From Bordetella genomosp. 12 (lineage in GTDB: Bacteria; Pseudomonadota; Gammaproteobacteria; Burkholderiales; Burkholderiaceae_B): 64,000 bases of DNA. The position numbers and the translations under genes are program-made. How positions within the stretch are numbered: the first letter of the stretch is position 1; each line of letters opens with the position of its first letter. Positions 1-9,729 of the stretch are shown here, one piece after another. The stretch covers positions 496,001 through 560,000 of the forward strand of contig NZ_NEVU01000002.1 in NCBI RefSeq assembly GCF_002261355.1, in the 5' to 3' direction. Under the pieces are notes generated by a model. That model did no database searches and was not told where the DNA came from. It was given only the letters and a program-made list of their open reading frames with translations.

Positions 1-111
1 GACGCGGTCAAACAGGCTGGTCAGGTGGGTCGTGTTGTAGACCTTGATGTCCTGGGCCTTGACGTCTTCCAGGGCGTCGATGACGGCGCGTTGTAGTTTT
101 TGAATATCCAT
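1..111 (-). CDS. rsfS: Ribosomal silencing factor RsfS, N-terminal part (cut by window edge)
   Basis: The first 37 residues are visible, starting MDIQKLQRAVIDALEDVKAQ and continuing through DIKVYNTTHLTSLFDRV. This matches the N-terminus of the RsfS/YbeB/DUF143 family, which binds ribosomal protein L14 on the 50S subunit and blocks subunit joining in starved cells. The gene continues beyond base 1. It lies 43 bases downstream of nadD on the same strand, the usual nadD-rsfS pairing in beta-proteobacteria. The ATG at 111 is the only good start. The family call rests on the N-terminal sequence and on this pairing. Confidence 0.88.
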   Translation of the reverse strand, partial: MDIQKLQRAVIDALEDVKAQDIKVYNTTHLTSLFDRV

Positions 112-154
112 GGCTGAAATAATAACCCGCGAGGGTGAAAAGAAAGATCGCCGC

Positions 155-748
155 TCAAGCGGCAAGGTAGAGGCCGTGTTCGGCGATATACCGCGACACG
201 GCCGCGGGCAGCAGGCCTTCGGGGGATTGGCCGTTTGCCAGGCGTTGGCGGATGTCGGAGGCCGATATCGCCATGGGCGTAAAGGGCAGTTCGCGCAGGG
301 ATTTGCCGTGCTGTGCCAAGAGGTCGGCCAGCGCCGGGGGCGTTTGCAGCGGTGTGCCCGGGCGGGTGGCCACGGCCAGCGCGACGCGCCCGGCAATGTC
401 CTGCCATTCGCGCCAGGTGCAGAAATTGGCCAGTTGGTCGGCGCCCAGGATCCAGGTGAACGCGGCATCGCCGGGCAGGGCGCGGATGGTGTCTATCGTG
501 TAGGTGGCGCCGCCGCGTTCGATTTCACCCGGGTTGACCGTCAGGCCTGGTTGGCCGGCAATGGCGGCCTGGATCATGGCCAGGCGGTCTGCCGGGCTGG
601 CGGCCAGGGGGGGGCGCTGCCAGGGATTGGCCGCCGGGATGAGTTGTACTTCGTCCAGACCCAGATGGGCCATCGCGCTGTGCGCCAGGGCCAGATGCGC
701 CAGATGGATGGGGTCAAAGCTGCCCCCCAGAAGGCCGATCTGTTTCAC
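155..748 (-). CDS. nadD: Nicotinate-nucleotide adenylyltransferase NadD
   Basis: 197 residues, normal for NadD. It transfers AMP from ATP to nicotinate mononucleotide in NAD synthesis in the cytoplasm. The nucleotidyltransferase signature [12 protein letters not shown] lies at residues 8-19, with the H15-x-x-H18 pair, and the C-terminal ISASDIR motif (161-167) corresponds to the family ISSTxIR box. The start is GTG at 748. It overlaps the hemF stop codon by four bases (GTGA), so the two are probably translationally coupled. It belongs to the minus-strand run yebC-purD-hemF-nadD-rsfS. Confidence 0.95.
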   Translation of the reverse strand: MKQIGLLGGSFDPIHLAHLALAHSAMAHLGLDEVQLIPAANPWQRPPLAASPADRLAMIQAAIAGQPGLTVNPGEIERGGATYTIDTIRALPGDAAFTWILGADQLANFCTWREWQDIAGRVALAVATRPGTPLQTPPALADLLAQHGKSLRELPFTPMAISASDIRQRLANGQSPEGLLPAAVSRYIAEHGLYLAA

Positions 749-1656
749 ACCCAGTCCCGGGGTTTGAGAAAGTCCGCCAGCGCGGCCTCGGGCGTGCCGG
801 CCTCGGGCTGCCAGTCGTAGCGCCAGTGCGCCACCGGCGGCATGGACAGCAAAATGGATTCGGTGCGCCCGCCCGATTGCAGTCCGAAGAGCGTGCCCCG
901 GTCAAAGACCAGATTGAACTCGACGTAGCGGCCGCGCCGGTAGGCCTGGAAGTCGCGTTCGCGTTCGCCGTAGCTCATGGCCTGGCGGCGCTCGACGATG
1001 GGCAGATAGGCACCCAGAAAACTGTCGCCTACCGAGCGGGTCAGGGCAAAGCTGGCCGCGAAACCGGGCTCATTCAGGTCGTCGAAGAAGATGCCGCCCA
1101 CGCCGCGGGTTTCCTGCCGGTGCTTGAGATAGAAATACTCATCGCACCAGCGTTTATAACGCGGATAGTAGTCCGGCCCGTGGGGAGCCAGCGCATCGCG
1201 GCAGGCGCCGTGAAAGTGGCGCGCGTCGTCCTCGAAGGCATAGTAGGGCGTCAGGTCCAGCCCGCCGCCAAACCAGAAGACGTCCTGTTCGTCATGGCCG
1301 GGCCGGGCCTTGGCCACGAACATGCGCACGTTCATGTGCGTGGTGGGCACATAAGGATTGCGCGGATGCAGGACCATGGACACGCCCATGGCCTCCCAGG
1401 AGCGGCCCGCCAGTTCAGGCCGGTGCGCGCTGGCCGACGGCGGCAGGCGCGACCCGGTGACGTGGCTAAACAGCACGCCGCCGCGCTCGAGCAGCCGCCC
1501 GCCTTCGATCAGGCGCGACAGGCCGCCTCCGCCTTCGGGGCGTTCCCAGTGGTCGCTGCGCAGGGGGTCGCCGCCCGCGGCTTCAAGCGCCGAGACGATG
1601 CGGTCCTGCAGACCGAGCAGGTAGTGCTTGACGGCGGCGGTGTCGACGGCGCTCAT
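745..1656 (-). CDS. hemF: Oxygen-dependent coproporphyrinogen III oxidase HemF
   Basis: 303 residues, close to E. coli HemF (299). It decarboxylates coproporphyrinogen III to protoporphyrinogen IX with O2 in haem synthesis. Family blocks are [11 protein letters not shown] (129-139) and the conserved stretch around [12 protein letters not shown] (184-195). Histidines H97, H107, H147 and H179 lie where the family places its conserved histidines. The open frame extends far upstream, but homology begins at MSAVDTAAV, so the ATG at 1656 was chosen. The start is 7 bases after the purD stop; the 3' end overlaps nadD by four bases. Confidence 0.95.
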   Translation of the reverse strand: MSAVDTAAVKHYLLGLQDRIVSALEAAGGDPLRSDHWERPEGGGGLSRLIEGGRLLERGGVLFSHVTGSRLPPSASAHRPELAGRSWEAMGVSMVLHPRNPYVPTTHMNVRMFVAKARPGHDEQDVFWFGGGLDLTPYYAFEDDARHFHGACRDALAPHGPDYYPRYKRWCDEYFYLKHRQETRGVGGIFFDDLNEPGFAASFALTRSVGDSFLGAYLPIVERRQAMSYGERERDFQAYRRGRYVEFNLVFDRGTLFGLQSGGRTESILLSMPPVAHWRYDWQPEAGTPEAALADFLKPRDWV

Positions 1657-1663
1657 GCAGCGA

Positions 1664-2965
1664 TCAGGCCTTGGCTTTTTGCTGGGAGGGCTTGAGCGCG
1701 CGCCAGCCGATATCGCTACGGTACTGGCGGCCGTCGAAGTGGATGGCGTTGACCGTTTCATAGACGCGCTCGCGCGCGATACGCACCGAGTCGCCCAGCG
1801 CGGTGACGCACAGGACGCGGCCGCCGGTGGTCTTGACCTGATCGCCATCGCGCTCGGTGGCCGCGTGGAAGACCATGCAGTCATCGGTGGCGGCCGGCAG
1901 GCCCTTGATCACGTCGCCGGTGCGCGGGGTACCCGGATAGTTGTGCGAGGCCAGCACCACGCCCAGCGCGGTACGGCGATCCCAGATGATGTCGGCCTGG
2001 TCGAGCGTGCCGTCCACGGCATGTTCCAGCGCGTCGAGCAGGTCGCTCTTGACGCGCATCATGATGGGCTGGGTTTCCGGATCGCCCATGCGGCAATTGA
2101 ATTCCAGCGTCTTGATCGGGCGGTCGGGGTCATCGCCGGGGGCGATCATCAGGCCGGCGTACAGAAAGCCGGTATAGGGAATGCCATCGCGCGCCATGCC
2201 CTGCACCGTGGGCAGGATGATTTCACGCATGATGCGGTGATGCAGTTCGGGCGTGACGATGGGGGCGGGCGAATACGCGCCCATGCCGCCGGTGTTGGGG
2301 CCCTGGTCGCCATCCTGCAGACGCTTGTGGTCCTGGCTGGTTGCCAGGGCCAGCACATTGCGGCCGTCGACCATGACGATGAAGCTGGCTTCTTCGCCGA
2401 TCAGGCATTCTTCGATCACCACGCGCGCGCCAGCGTTGCCCAGCGAGCCGTCGCCCAGCATGGCGTCGATGGCGGCGTGGGCTTCGTCGAGGGAGGCGGC
2501 GACCACCACGCCCTTGCCGGCGGCCAGGCCGTCAGCCTTGATGACGATGGGTGCGCCTTCCTGCTCGACGTAGGCGTGAGCTTGGGCCGGATCGGTAAAG
2601 GTTTGATAGCGCGCCGTGGGGATGTTGTGGCGCACCATGAAAGCCTTGGCGAAATCCTTGGAGCTTTCCAGCTGGGCGGCAGCCTTGGTCGGGCCGAAGA
2701 TCTTCAGGCCGCGGGCGCGGAACACGTCCACCACGCCGGCGGCCAGGGGCGCCTCGGGACCGACCACGGTCAGCGACACGCCTTCGCGCTGCACGAAGTC
2801 GGCCAGCTCCTCGGGCTGGGTGATCGCGATGTTTTCCAGCTGGTCGCCCGTCTGCGTGCCGCCGTTGCCCGGCGCCACATAGACTTTATGCACGCGCGGC
2901 GAGCGGGCCAGACGCCATGCAAGGGCATGTTCGCGGCCGCCCGAGCCGATTACCAGGAGTTTCAT
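1664..2965 (-). CDS. purD: Phosphoribosylamine-glycine ligase PurD (GAR synthetase)
   Basis: 433 residues, full length for PurD. It joins glycine to phosphoribosylamine with ATP in purine synthesis. The N-terminal block [13 protein letters not shown] and the ATP-grasp core ([25 protein letters not shown]) are all present. It sits between yebC (107-base gap upstream) and hemF (7-base gap downstream) on the same strand, so purD, hemF, nadD and rsfS are probably cotranscribed. I saw no purine riboswitch in the gap to yebC. Confidence 0.97.
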   Translation of the reverse strand: MKLLVIGSGGREHALAWRLARSPRVHKVYVAPGNGGTQTGDQLENIAITQPEELADFVQREGVSLTVVGPEAPLAAGVVDVFRARGLKIFGPTKAAAQLESSKDFAKAFMVRHNIPTARYQTFTDPAQAHAYVEQEGAPIVIKADGLAAGKGVVVAASLDEAHAAIDAMLGDGSLGNAGARVVIEECLIGEEASFIVMVDGRNVLALATSQDHKRLQDGDQGPNTGGMGAYSPAPIVTPELHHRIMREIILPTVQGMARDGIPYTGFLYAGLMIAPGDDPDRPIKTLEFNCRMGDPETQPIMMRVKSDLLDALEHAVDGTLDQADIIWDRRTALGVVLASHNYPGTPRTGDVIKGLPAATDDCMVFHAATERDGDQVKTTGGRVLCVTALGDSVRIARERVYETVNAIHFDGRQYRSDIGWRALKPSQQKAKA

Positions 2966-3072
2966 GTTGCGGAGAATCTGAAAGGTGTTGCCGCCCGGCG
3001 AGGGCGCGGGAGCCAGCCGGTCCCGTCGGAATTAAGCACCCGCCACGGCTTGCGCCATGACGGGCGGTGTCA

Positions 3073-3804
3073 CTACTGTGCTTCGTCGAAAACGACGTTG
3101 GTGTAGACCTCTTGGACGTCGTCCAGGCCCTCGAGGACATCGAGCAGTTTCTGCATCTTGAGGGCGTCGTCACCGGTCAGCTCGGTTTCGCTCAGGGCCT
3201 TCATGATGATGCCGTCGACCTCGGCCTTCAGGCCCGCGGCGTCGAAGGCCTGGCGCAGCGCGGCGAAATCCGCCGGGGCGCACACGACCTCGATACCGCC
3301 TTCGTCGTCGGTGGAGACATCCTCGGCGCCGGCTTCCAGAGCCACTTCCATGACCTTGTCTTCGGAGTTGCCGGGGGCGAAGAGGAACTGGCCGCAATGC
3401 TTGAACATAAAGGCCACCGAGCCTTCCTGGCCCAGGTTGCCGCCGTTTTTGGCAAAGGCGTGACGGACTTCGGCCACCGTACGGGTCCGGTTGTCGGTCA
3501 TGCAATCGACGATGACGGCCGCGCCGCCCACGCCATAGCCCTCGTAGCGCACTTCTTCGTAGTTGTCGCCGTCCGCGCCGCCCGCGCCGCGCTGAATGGC
3601 GCGCTGGATGTTGTCCTTGGGCATGTTGGCGTCCGTGGCCTTGTCCCAGGCCAGTCGCAGACGCGGATTGCTGTCGGGATCCGCGCCGCCGGCTCGCGCC
3701 GCGACGGTGATCTCGCGAATGATTTTGGTCCAGAGCTTACCCCGCTTGGCGTCTTGGCGGCCCTTGCGGTGCTGGATATTGGCCCATTTACTATGTCCGG
3801 CCAT
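3073..3804 (-). CDS. yebC: YebC/PmpR family protein
   Basis: 243 residues starting [20 protein letters not shown], the family hallmark. Family members have been described as transcriptional regulators (PmpR) and, more recently, as ribosome-associated factors that help translate polyproline stretches. The acidic surface segments [15 protein letters not shown] and the C-terminal [17 protein letters not shown] are typical. It is the first gene of the minus-strand run and is divergent from the HerA-like ATPase gene; the 152-base space between them must hold both promoters. Confidence 0.95.
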   Translation of the reverse strand: MAGHSKWANIQHRKGRQDAKRGKLWTKIIREITVAARAGGADPDSNPRLRLAWDKATDANMPKDNIQRAIQRGAGGADGDNYEEVRYEGYGVGGAAVIVDCMTDNRTRTVAEVRHAFAKNGGNLGQEGSVAFMFKHCGQFLFAPGNSEDKVMEVALEAGAEDVSTDDEGGIEVVCAPADFAALRQAFDAAGLKAEVDGIIMKALSETELTGDDALKMQKLLDVLEGLDDVQEVYTNVVFDEAQ

Positions 3805-3956
3805 GGCTTCCCGATGAAAGATCTACAAACGAGTATTTTACCGTGCCCGGCGCAGGCCCGCCGGGGCGTTACGCTTCTGTGTCTCTGCCGCCACGTCCGC
3901 GGGGGGCTCGCAGGCTCTAAACTTGACGCTCTTTCAGGGAAATCCGGAGCCCCGCC

Positions 3957-5468
3957 ATGCCTGATCCTATCGTCATCGCCAAAACCGCCACGACCGAACT
4001 TGCCCTGCTGCCAGGCATGGCCAACCGGCACGGGTGCATCACCGGCGCCACGGGGACGGGTAAGACCGTCACCTTGCAAGTGTTGGCCGAGTCGTTCTCG
4101 CGGATGGGCACGCCGGTCTTTCTGGCCGACGTCAAGGGCGATCTGACGGGGATTTCGCAGCCTGGGGCGCCATCGCCCAAGCTCCAGGAGCGCCTGGCCA
4201 ACCTGGGCTTGCCCGAGCCGGTGTTCGGCGCCAGCCCGGTGGCGCTGTGGGACGTATTCGGGGAGCAGGGCGCGCCGGTGCGCGCCACGGTATCCGATAT
4301 GGGGCCGCTTCTGCTGGCCCGCATGCTCGAGCTCAATCCGACCCAGGAGGGCGTGCTGGCGCTGGTGTTCAAGGTGGCCGATGACGAGGGGCAACTGCTG
4401 CTGGACATGAAGGACCTGCGGGCCATGCTGCAGAATGTCGCCGATCGCGCGGCCGAGCTGAAGGTACGCTATGGCAATGTTTCGGCCGCCTCGGTGGGAG
4501 CCATCCAGCGGGCCTTGCTGCAACTGGAGTCGCAGGGGGCGGATCGTTTCTTTGGCGAACCCATGCTGGATGTGGCCGATCTGATGCGTACCGATGCCCA
4601 GGGCCGGGGCGTGGTCAATATCCTCGCCGCCGACAAGCTGATGCAGGCGCCGCGGCTCTACGGCGTGTTTCTGCTCTGGCTGTTAGCCGATCTGTACGAA
4701 AAATTGCCGGAGATCGGCGACCCCGAGCAGCCCAAACTGGTGTTTTTCTTCGACGAGGCGCATTTGCTGTTCAGCGACGCGCCCGCCGCGCTGCTGAGCA
4801 AGATCGAGCAAGTGGTGCGCCTGGTCCGCTCCAAGGGAGTGGGGGTCTATTTCGTGACGCAGAATCCCCTCGATATCCCGGACAGCGTGTTGGGGCAGTT
4901 GGGCAATCGGGTGCAGCACGCGCTGCGCGCCTTCACGCCGCGCGATCAGAAAGCGGTCAAAACCGCAGCCCAGACCATGCGGCCGCAGCCCGGCCTGGAT
5001 ATCGAGGCAGCGATCACCGAGTTGGGGGTGGGCGAAGCCTTGGTGTCATTGCTCGACGCCAAGGGCCGGCCAGCCCCGACCGAACGGGCCTGGATTCTGT
5101 CGCCGGGCAGCCGCATCGGCCCGGCCACCGACAGCGAGCGCGCGGCGCTGCGCCGCGAGATGCCGCTGGCCGCCAAGTACGAGCAGGCCATCGACCGCGA
5201 GTCGGCCTATGAAAAACTCAATGCCCGGGCCGGTACGGCCGCCGCGCCGGCGTCACCCGCCACGCCGCCGCCTGACACCGCCGCCCAAGACAGCCTGACT
5301 GGCGGGCTGCTCAAAGGGCTGAACGAGGCCCTGTTCGGCTCTACCGGGCCGCGTGGCGGCAAGCGTGACGGCGCGGTGCAAACGGCAGCCAAGACGGCCG
5401 TGCGCCAGGCCACGCGGGATCTGGTGCGCGGTGTGCTGGGTTCGCTGCTGGGCTCGCGCCGGCGCTGA
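3957..5468 (+). CDS. HerA/DUF853-family ATPase (YjgR-like)
   Basis: 503 residues. Walker A is GATGTGKT (30-37) and Walker B is LVFFFDEAH with D266/E267; these place it in the HerA-FtsK ATPase group, DUF853 subfamily (E. coli YjgR). The Ala/Pro-rich linker and the basic C-terminal tail ([12 protein letters not shown], then [12 protein letters not shown]) are typical of the subfamily. It probably couples ATP hydrolysis to DNA or protein translocation, but no precise role is established. A GGAG ribosome site lies 8 bases before the ATG at 3957. No nuclease partner (NurA) is nearby, so there is no sign of a defence module. Confidence 0.88.
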   Translation: MPDPIVIAKTATTELALLPGMANRHGCITGATGTGKTVTLQVLAESFSRMGTPVFLADVKGDLTGISQPGAPSPKLQERLANLGLPEPVFGASPVALWDVFGEQGAPVRATVSDMGPLLLARMLELNPTQEGVLALVFKVADDEGQLLLDMKDLRAMLQNVADRAAELKVRYGNVSAASVGAIQRALLQLESQGADRFFGEPMLDVADLMRTDAQGRGVVNILAADKLMQAPRLYGVFLLWLLADLYEKLPEIGDPEQPKLVFFFDEAHLLFSDAPAALLSKIEQVVRLVRSKGVGVYFVTQNPLDIPDSVLGQLGNRVQHALRAFTPRDQKAVKTAAQTMRPQPGLDIEAAITELGVGEALVSLLDAKGRPAPTERAWILSPGSRIGPATDSERAALRREMPLAAKYEQAIDRESAYEKLNARAGTAAAPASPATPPPDTAAQDSLTGGLLKGLNEALFGSTGPRGGKRDGAVQTAAKTAVRQATRDLVRGVLGSLLGSRRR

Positions 5469-5493
5469 GAGGCCGGATAAGCTGTGTTCCGTT

Positions 5494-5522
5494 TGTCAGG
5501 GATTCTCACCAGATCCCTGACA
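5494..5522. repeat. Perfect inverted repeat (10-bp arms, 9-base spacer)
   Basis: TGTCAGGGAT (5494-5503) is matched by ATCCCTGACA (5513-5522). It lies 26 bases after the DUF853 stop and 110 bases before the small lipoprotein start. No T-run follows on either strand, so it is not a standard intrinsic terminator. It could end the upstream transcript by another mechanism or be a protein-binding site for the lipoprotein promoter. Confidence 0.55.
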
Positions 5523-5631
5523 GGCTGTGACAGCACGGGGGCAGTCGTTTCGACGCATTTCAGGTGTGCTTGCGCGGCGGCGCAGGCAGCGCATGATGGG
5601 CTCACCGGTGTGTGCCGGATTGGAGCAGATC

Positions 5632-5793
5632 ATGAAGATGCTGATGCGCGCCGCAGCCGCTGCGGCGCTGTTGGGAGTGCTGGGCGGATGCATCGTGGTG
5701 CCCGCCGGGCACGGGCATGGCCCGGGCGGGCCGTATCGCTATGGCCCGCCTCAGTACTATTACCCCGCCTATCCGGCGCCGTATTACCGCTGA
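5632..5793 (+). CDS. Small Gly/Pro/Tyr-rich lipoprotein, function unknown
   Basis: 53 residues. A basic start MKMLMR is followed by an Ala/Leu-rich signal and a lipobox LGGC with Cys20 as the acylated residue. The mature part is about 34 residues, rich in His, Gly, Pro and Tyr (GHGHGPGG, then PPQYYYPAYP). The ATG at 5632 was chosen because a GGAG box precedes it by 6 bases and the signal peptide begins there; the longer frame from 5527 has no signal structure. Its 3' end overlaps the convergent aminotransferase by 10 bases. Similar tiny tyrosine-rich lipoproteins occur in related genera without known function. Confidence 0.65.
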   Translation: MKMLMRAAAAAALLGVLGGCIVVPAGHGHGPGGPYRYGPPQYYYPAYPAPYYR

Positions 5794-7157
5794 CGCCCGA
5801 GATGGGCCGCGGTGTCGTCCAGCACGCGGGCAAAGCGCGCCACCATGTCGCGCACCTGCGCGGCTGTAATGATGAGCGGCGGGCAGAAGGCCACCGTGTC
5901 CTGAATGCCGCGCACGATCAGCCCGTGCTCATGCGCGCGCTCGTAGGCATAGCCGCCCGCGCTGCCCAAGGGATCGAAGGGGGTGCGCGCGGCTTTGTCG
6001 GCCACCAGCTCGACGCCAGCGATCAGGCCCACGCTGCGGATCTCGCCGACCAGGGGATGATCGGCCAGGCCCTTCAGCTCCTGGCGCAGGATATCCCCCA
6101 TTTCGGCGGCGTGAGCGATCAGGCCGCGCTCATCGATGATGCGCAGGTTCTCCAGCGCCACGGCCGTGGCCACGGGATGGCCGCTGGCGGTGTAGCCGTG
6201 GCCGAATGTCCCCAGACGGCCGCTGTATTCCTGGATGACCTCGGCCACCTTGGCGTTGAGCAGCACCGCGCCCAGGGGTTGATAGGATGAGGTGATCTGC
6301 TTGGACAGCACCATCATGTCGGGCTCGATGCCGAAGACCTCGCTGCCGAAACGCTTGCCGAGGCGGCCAAAGCCGGTGATCACTTCATCGGCGATGATCA
6401 GGATGTCGTACTTGCGGCAAACGGCCTGGATTTTCTGCCAATAGCCGCGGGGCGGCACGATGACGCCGCCTGCGCCCATGATGGGCTCGCCGATGAACGC
6501 CGCCACGGTGTCGGCCCCTTCGCGCAGAATGAGCGCCTCGAGATCGTCGGCCATGCGGGTCGCGAAATCGTCTTCGGTTTCGCCGGGCAGGCCGTGGCGG
6601 TAGTAATGCGGGCAGGAGGTGTGCAGGATCTGCGGCAGGGGCAGGTCAAAGCCTTTGTGATTGCCCGGCAGGCCGGTCATGCTGGCGGACGCGACCGTCA
6701 CACCATGGTAGGCACGTTGGCGCGCGATGATTTTCTTTTTGTTCTGGCGCCCGAGCGCATTGTTGTAATACCAGACCAGCTTGACGACCGTGTCGTTGGC
6801 CTCGGACCCTGAGTTGGTGAAAAAGGCTTGCGCCATCCGGCCTTCGGTGTAACCGATGAGGCGTTCCGACAGTTCGATCACGCTCGGGTGCGATTTGTGC
6901 GTGAAGGTGTGGTAGTAGGGCAGCTCTTGCAATTGACGTGTCGCGGCATCGACCAGGCGCGGCTCGCCAAACCCGACGGCCACGCTCCACAGGCCAGCCA
7001 TCCCCTCGAGATAGCGATTGCCCTGGTCGTCGTAGACATAGATGCCCTCGCCGCGCGTGATGATGCGCGGCCCCACCTGGGCATGCTTGATCGCGTTGGT
7101 GTAGGAGTGCAGCTGATACTGCACGTCCTGTTGCTGAGCCTGGCTGAAATTGGACAT
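5784..7157 (-). CDS. Class III omega-aminotransferase (putrescine/beta-alanine:pyruvate type)
   Basis: 457 residues, a complete fold-type I PLP enzyme. Visible are NSGSEA (115-120, cofactor phosphate), ADEVITGFGR with D257 (pyridine nitrogen) and VLSKQITSSYQP with the Schiff-base lysine K286. The overall pattern is that of the omega-amine:pyruvate group (SpuC-like). Given the puuC and gabT genes nearby it may deaminate putrescine or another diamine, but substrate cannot be read from sequence. It is transcribed away from ghrA and not within the ten-gene operon. Confidence 0.85.
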   Translation of the reverse strand: MSNFSQAQQQDVQYQLHSYTNAIKHAQVGPRIITRGEGIYVYDDQGNRYLEGMAGLWSVAVGFGEPRLVDAATRQLQELPYYHTFTHKSHPSVIELSERLIGYTEGRMAQAFFTNSGSEANDTVVKLVWYYNNALGRQNKKKIIARQRAYHGVTVASASMTGLPGNHKGFDLPLPQILHTSCPHYYRHGLPGETEDDFATRMADDLEALILREGADTVAAFIGEPIMGAGGVIVPPRGYWQKIQAVCRKYDILIIADEVITGFGRLGKRFGSEVFGIEPDMMVLSKQITSSYQPLGAVLLNAKVAEVIQEYSGRLGTFGHGYTASGHPVATAVALENLRIIDERGLIAHAAEMGDILRQELKGLADHPLVGEIRSVGLIAGVELVADKAARTPFDPLGSAGGYAYERAHEHGLIVRGIQDTVAFCPPLIITAAQVRDMVARFARVLDDTAAHLGRQR

Positions 7158-7268
7158 GAGAGGTTTCCGGAAGGACCGCTGCGGACGGCCCGTAACGTGG
7201 CTTTCGGCCTGTTATATGATCGGAGCATTATCCAACAAACCCACGCATCGCAGCGCGCAGAGCCCACC

Positions 7269-8201
7269 GTGAAAATCATTTTCTCATCCAGCCACGACAT
7301 CGAACCCTCTGAATGGCTGGAGCCGCTGGCTCGTGCCGTGCCGGGCGCTGAGGTGGTGATGTGGCACGAGGATCTGCCGCCGCAGGACGCGGAAATTGCC
7401 GTGGTGTGGGGGCCGCCGGCCGGTCTGTTCGAGCGCGAGCGCAAGCTGCGGGTGGCCTTCAATCTTGGCGCCGGCGTCGATGCCTTGTTCCGCTTGCCCA
7501 CGTTGCCGGCCGATCTGCCCATCGTGCGGCTGGAAGATGCCGGCATGGCGGTGCAAATGGCCGAGTACGCCGCCCATGCCCTGGTGCGCGCGAGCCGGCA
7601 GTTCGATCAGTACGAGGCGTTGCAAGGCGAGGGCCGCTGGCAGCCCCTGCCCGAACTGGACCGCAGCCTGTGGCCGGTCGGGGTGCTGGGCATGGGCGTG
7701 ATGGGCGCGCGCGTGGCCAGCAGCCTGGCGGGCCTGGATTATCCGGTGGCGGGCTGGTCGCGCAGCGGCAAGGCCCCGCAGGGCGTGCAGGCTTTCGGGG
7801 GGCGGGACGCGCTTGGCGCCTTTCTGGGCCGCACGCGGGTGCTGATCAACACGCTGCCCTTGACCGACGACACGCGCGACCTGCTGTGCCGCGATACCTT
7901 ATCCCAGCTGATGCCCGAGGCCTATCTCATCAATATGGGGCGAGGCGCGCATCTTGTCGAAGAGGACTTGCTCGCGCTGCTGGACAGCGGCCACGTGGCG
8001 GGCGCCACGCTGGACGTTTTCCGCACCGAGCCGCTGCCGCCCGGCCATCCGTTCTGGACGCATCCCCGCGTGACCGTCACGCCGCATGTGGCCGCGCTCA
8101 GCTTGCGGCGCGAAACGATCGCCCAGGTTGCAGCCAAGATCCAGGCGTTCATGCGCGGCGAGCCGCTGTCGGGCACCGTCTCGCGCGATCGCGGCTATTG
8201 A
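7269..8201 (+). CDS. ghrA: Glyoxylate/hydroxypyruvate reductase A (D-2-hydroxyacid dehydrogenase)
   Basis: 310 residues, as in GhrA (312). It reduces glyoxylate and hydroxypyruvate with NAD(P)H. Features: Rossmann GVLGMGVMG (138-146), NMGRGAHLVEEDLL carrying the substrate-binding Arg, FRTEPLPPGHPFW with the catalytic Glu, TPHVAA with the catalytic His, and a C-terminus ending DRGY as in E. coli GhrA. The start is GTG at 7269, where homology begins (VKIIFSSS); the longer frame upstream runs through the divergent aminotransferase gene and is spurious. Confidence 0.9.
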   Translation: MKIIFSSSHDIEPSEWLEPLARAVPGAEVVMWHEDLPPQDAEIAVVWGPPAGLFERERKLRVAFNLGAGVDALFRLPTLPADLPIVRLEDAGMAVQMAEYAAHALVRASRQFDQYEALQGEGRWQPLPELDRSLWPVGVLGMGVMGARVASSLAGLDYPVAGWSRSGKAPQGVQAFGGRDALGAFLGRTRVLINTLPLTDDTRDLLCRDTLSQLMPEAYLINMGRGAHLVEEDLLALLDSGHVAGATLDVFRTEPLPPGHPFWTHPRVTVTPHVAALSLRRETIAQVAAKIQAFMRGEPLSGTVSRDRGY

Positions 8202-8244
8202 GAACGGCGCAGGCGCGGGGGGAGCGCCCGCGCGCCTGGCCTGA

Positions 8245-9729
8245 TCAGAGCTTGATCCAGGTGGACTTGATCGCGGTGTACTTGTCCAAGGCGTGCAAAG
8301 ACTTGTCGCGCCCGAAGCCCGACTGCTTGACGCCGCCAAAGGGCACGCTGACATCGCCATCGAAGTAGCAGTTCACCCAGACCAGACCGGCGCGCAACTG
8401 GCGCGAGATCCGGTGGGCGCGTGAGAGGTCGGCCGTCCACAGGCCGGAGCCCAGCCCGTACTCGGAGCCGTTGGCCAGCGCCAGCACTTCCTCTTCGGTC
8501 TCGAACGGGGTCACGGCCAGCACGGGGCCGAAAATCTCTTCCTTGATGATGGTCAGATCGGGCGTGGCGCATTCGAAGATGGTGGGCTCGAAGTAATAGC
8601 CGCCCGACTCCGTGCGGGCACGCTGTCCGCCCACGCGCAGATGCGCGCCTTCGCGGCTGCCCGAGTCCACGTAGTGCATGACGCGGGAGAGCTGCCGATC
8701 GTCGACGATGGCTCCCATCATCGACGCCGGGTCGAGGGGGTCGCCCGGCTGCATCTTGGCGGCCCAGGCTTCGAGCTTTTCCATGAAGGGCTCATAGATG
8801 GCTTTGTGAACGTACAGCCGCGAGCCGGCGATGCAGACCTCCCCCTGGTTATTGAAAATGCCGATGGCAGCGGCCAGGGCGGCGCGGTCCAGGTCGGGGC
8901 AGTCGTCGAAGATGATATGCGGCGACTTGCCGCCGCACTCCAGCCAGACCTGCTTGAGGTTGGATTGCCCGGAGTACTCCATGAAGCGCTTGCCCGTGGC
9001 CGTCGAGCCGGTGAACGCCAGGCAGTCGACATCCATGTGCAGGCCCAGGGCGCGCCCGGCCACCGCGCCCGTGCCCGGGGTGACGTTGAACACGCCTGGC
9101 GGAATGCCGGCGGCCTCGGCCAGCTCGGCCAGCTTCAAGGCCGTCAGGCAGGACTGTTCGGCCGGCTTGAGGATGACACTGTTGCCGGCGGCTAGCGCCG
9201 GCGCGACCTTCCAGCTGGCCATCAGCAGGGGATAGTTCCAGGGGACGACGGCAGCCACCACGCCGAGGGGTTCGCGCGTGATGGTGGCCAATGCGTCGCC
9301 GTCGGTGGGCGCAATTTCGTCGTAGATCTTGTCGATCGCCTCGGCGTACCACGCGTAGGTCGTGGCGGCCTCGGGGATGTCATAGGCCAGGGTGTCGGAG
9401 ATGGGCTTGCCCATATCCAGCGTCTCGATGAGGGCCAGTTCTTCGCTGTGGTCGCGGATGAGTTGCGCCAGCTTGAGGAGGATGGCCTTGCGCTGCCGGC
9501 GCGGCATCGCCGACCAGACACCGGCTTCGAACGCCCGCCGGGCCGCCGCCACGGCACGGTCGATGTCGGCCGCCGAGCAACTGGCTACCTGGGTCAGGCG
9601 CTCGCCCGTGGCGGGGTTGATGGCGTCGATGGGCGTTTCCGCGCCGTCGACCCACTGGCCGTCGATGTAGGCGCGGTGTTGCAGGCGCAGCGATTGGGCG
9701 CGCGCCTGCCAATGGGCGAGGGTCGTCAT
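8245..9729 (-). CDS. puuC: Gamma-aminobutyraldehyde-type aldehyde dehydrogenase (PuuC-like)
   Basis: 494 residues. The sequence follows E. coli PuuC from the N-terminus (ALAHWQARAQSL) to the C-terminus (GRDKSLHALDKYTAIKSTWI). Catalytic residues are E264 in LECGGKS and C299 in NQGEVCIAG; VVPWNYPLLM and FTGSTATGK form the cofactor site. The expected reaction is NAD(P)-dependent oxidation of an aminoaldehyde (4-aminobutanal or its gamma-glutamyl conjugate) to the acid, giving GABA for the gabT product upstream in the same operon. ATG overlaps the DMT gene stop (ATGA). It is the last gene of the ten-gene operon. Confidence 0.9.
   Translation of the reverse strand: MTTLAHWQARAQSLRLQHRAYIDGQWVDGAETPIDAINPATGERLTQVASCSAADIDRAVAAARRAFEAGVWSAMPRRQRKAILLKLAQLIRDHSEELALIETLDMGKPISDTLAYDIPEAATTYAWYAEAIDKIYDEIAPTDGDALATITREPLGVVAAVVPWNYPLLMASWKVAPALAAGNSVILKPAEQSCLTALKLAELAEAAGIPPGVFNVTPGTGAVAGRALGLHMDVDCLAFTGSTATGKRFMEYSGQSNLKQVWLECGGKSPHIIFDDCPDLDRAALAAAIGIFNNQGEVCIAGSRLYVHKAIYEPFMEKLEAWAAKMQPGDPLDPASMMGAIVDDRQLSRVMHYVDSGSREGAHLRVGGQRARTESGGYYFEPTIFECATPDLTIIKEEIFGPVLAVTPFETEEEVLALANGSEYGLGSGLWTADLSRAHRISRQLRAGLVWVNCYFDGDVSVPFGGVKQSGFGRDKSLHALDKYTAIKSTWIKL

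Noticed and set aside
1628-3106. 492-codon plus-strand frame
   Set aside because: Antisense shadow of purD, which matches its family over the full length.
3957-5468. HerA-like ATPase as part of a defence system
   Set aside because: No NurA, Sir2 or other defence partner nearby; sequence fits the housekeeping DUF853/YjgR subfamily.
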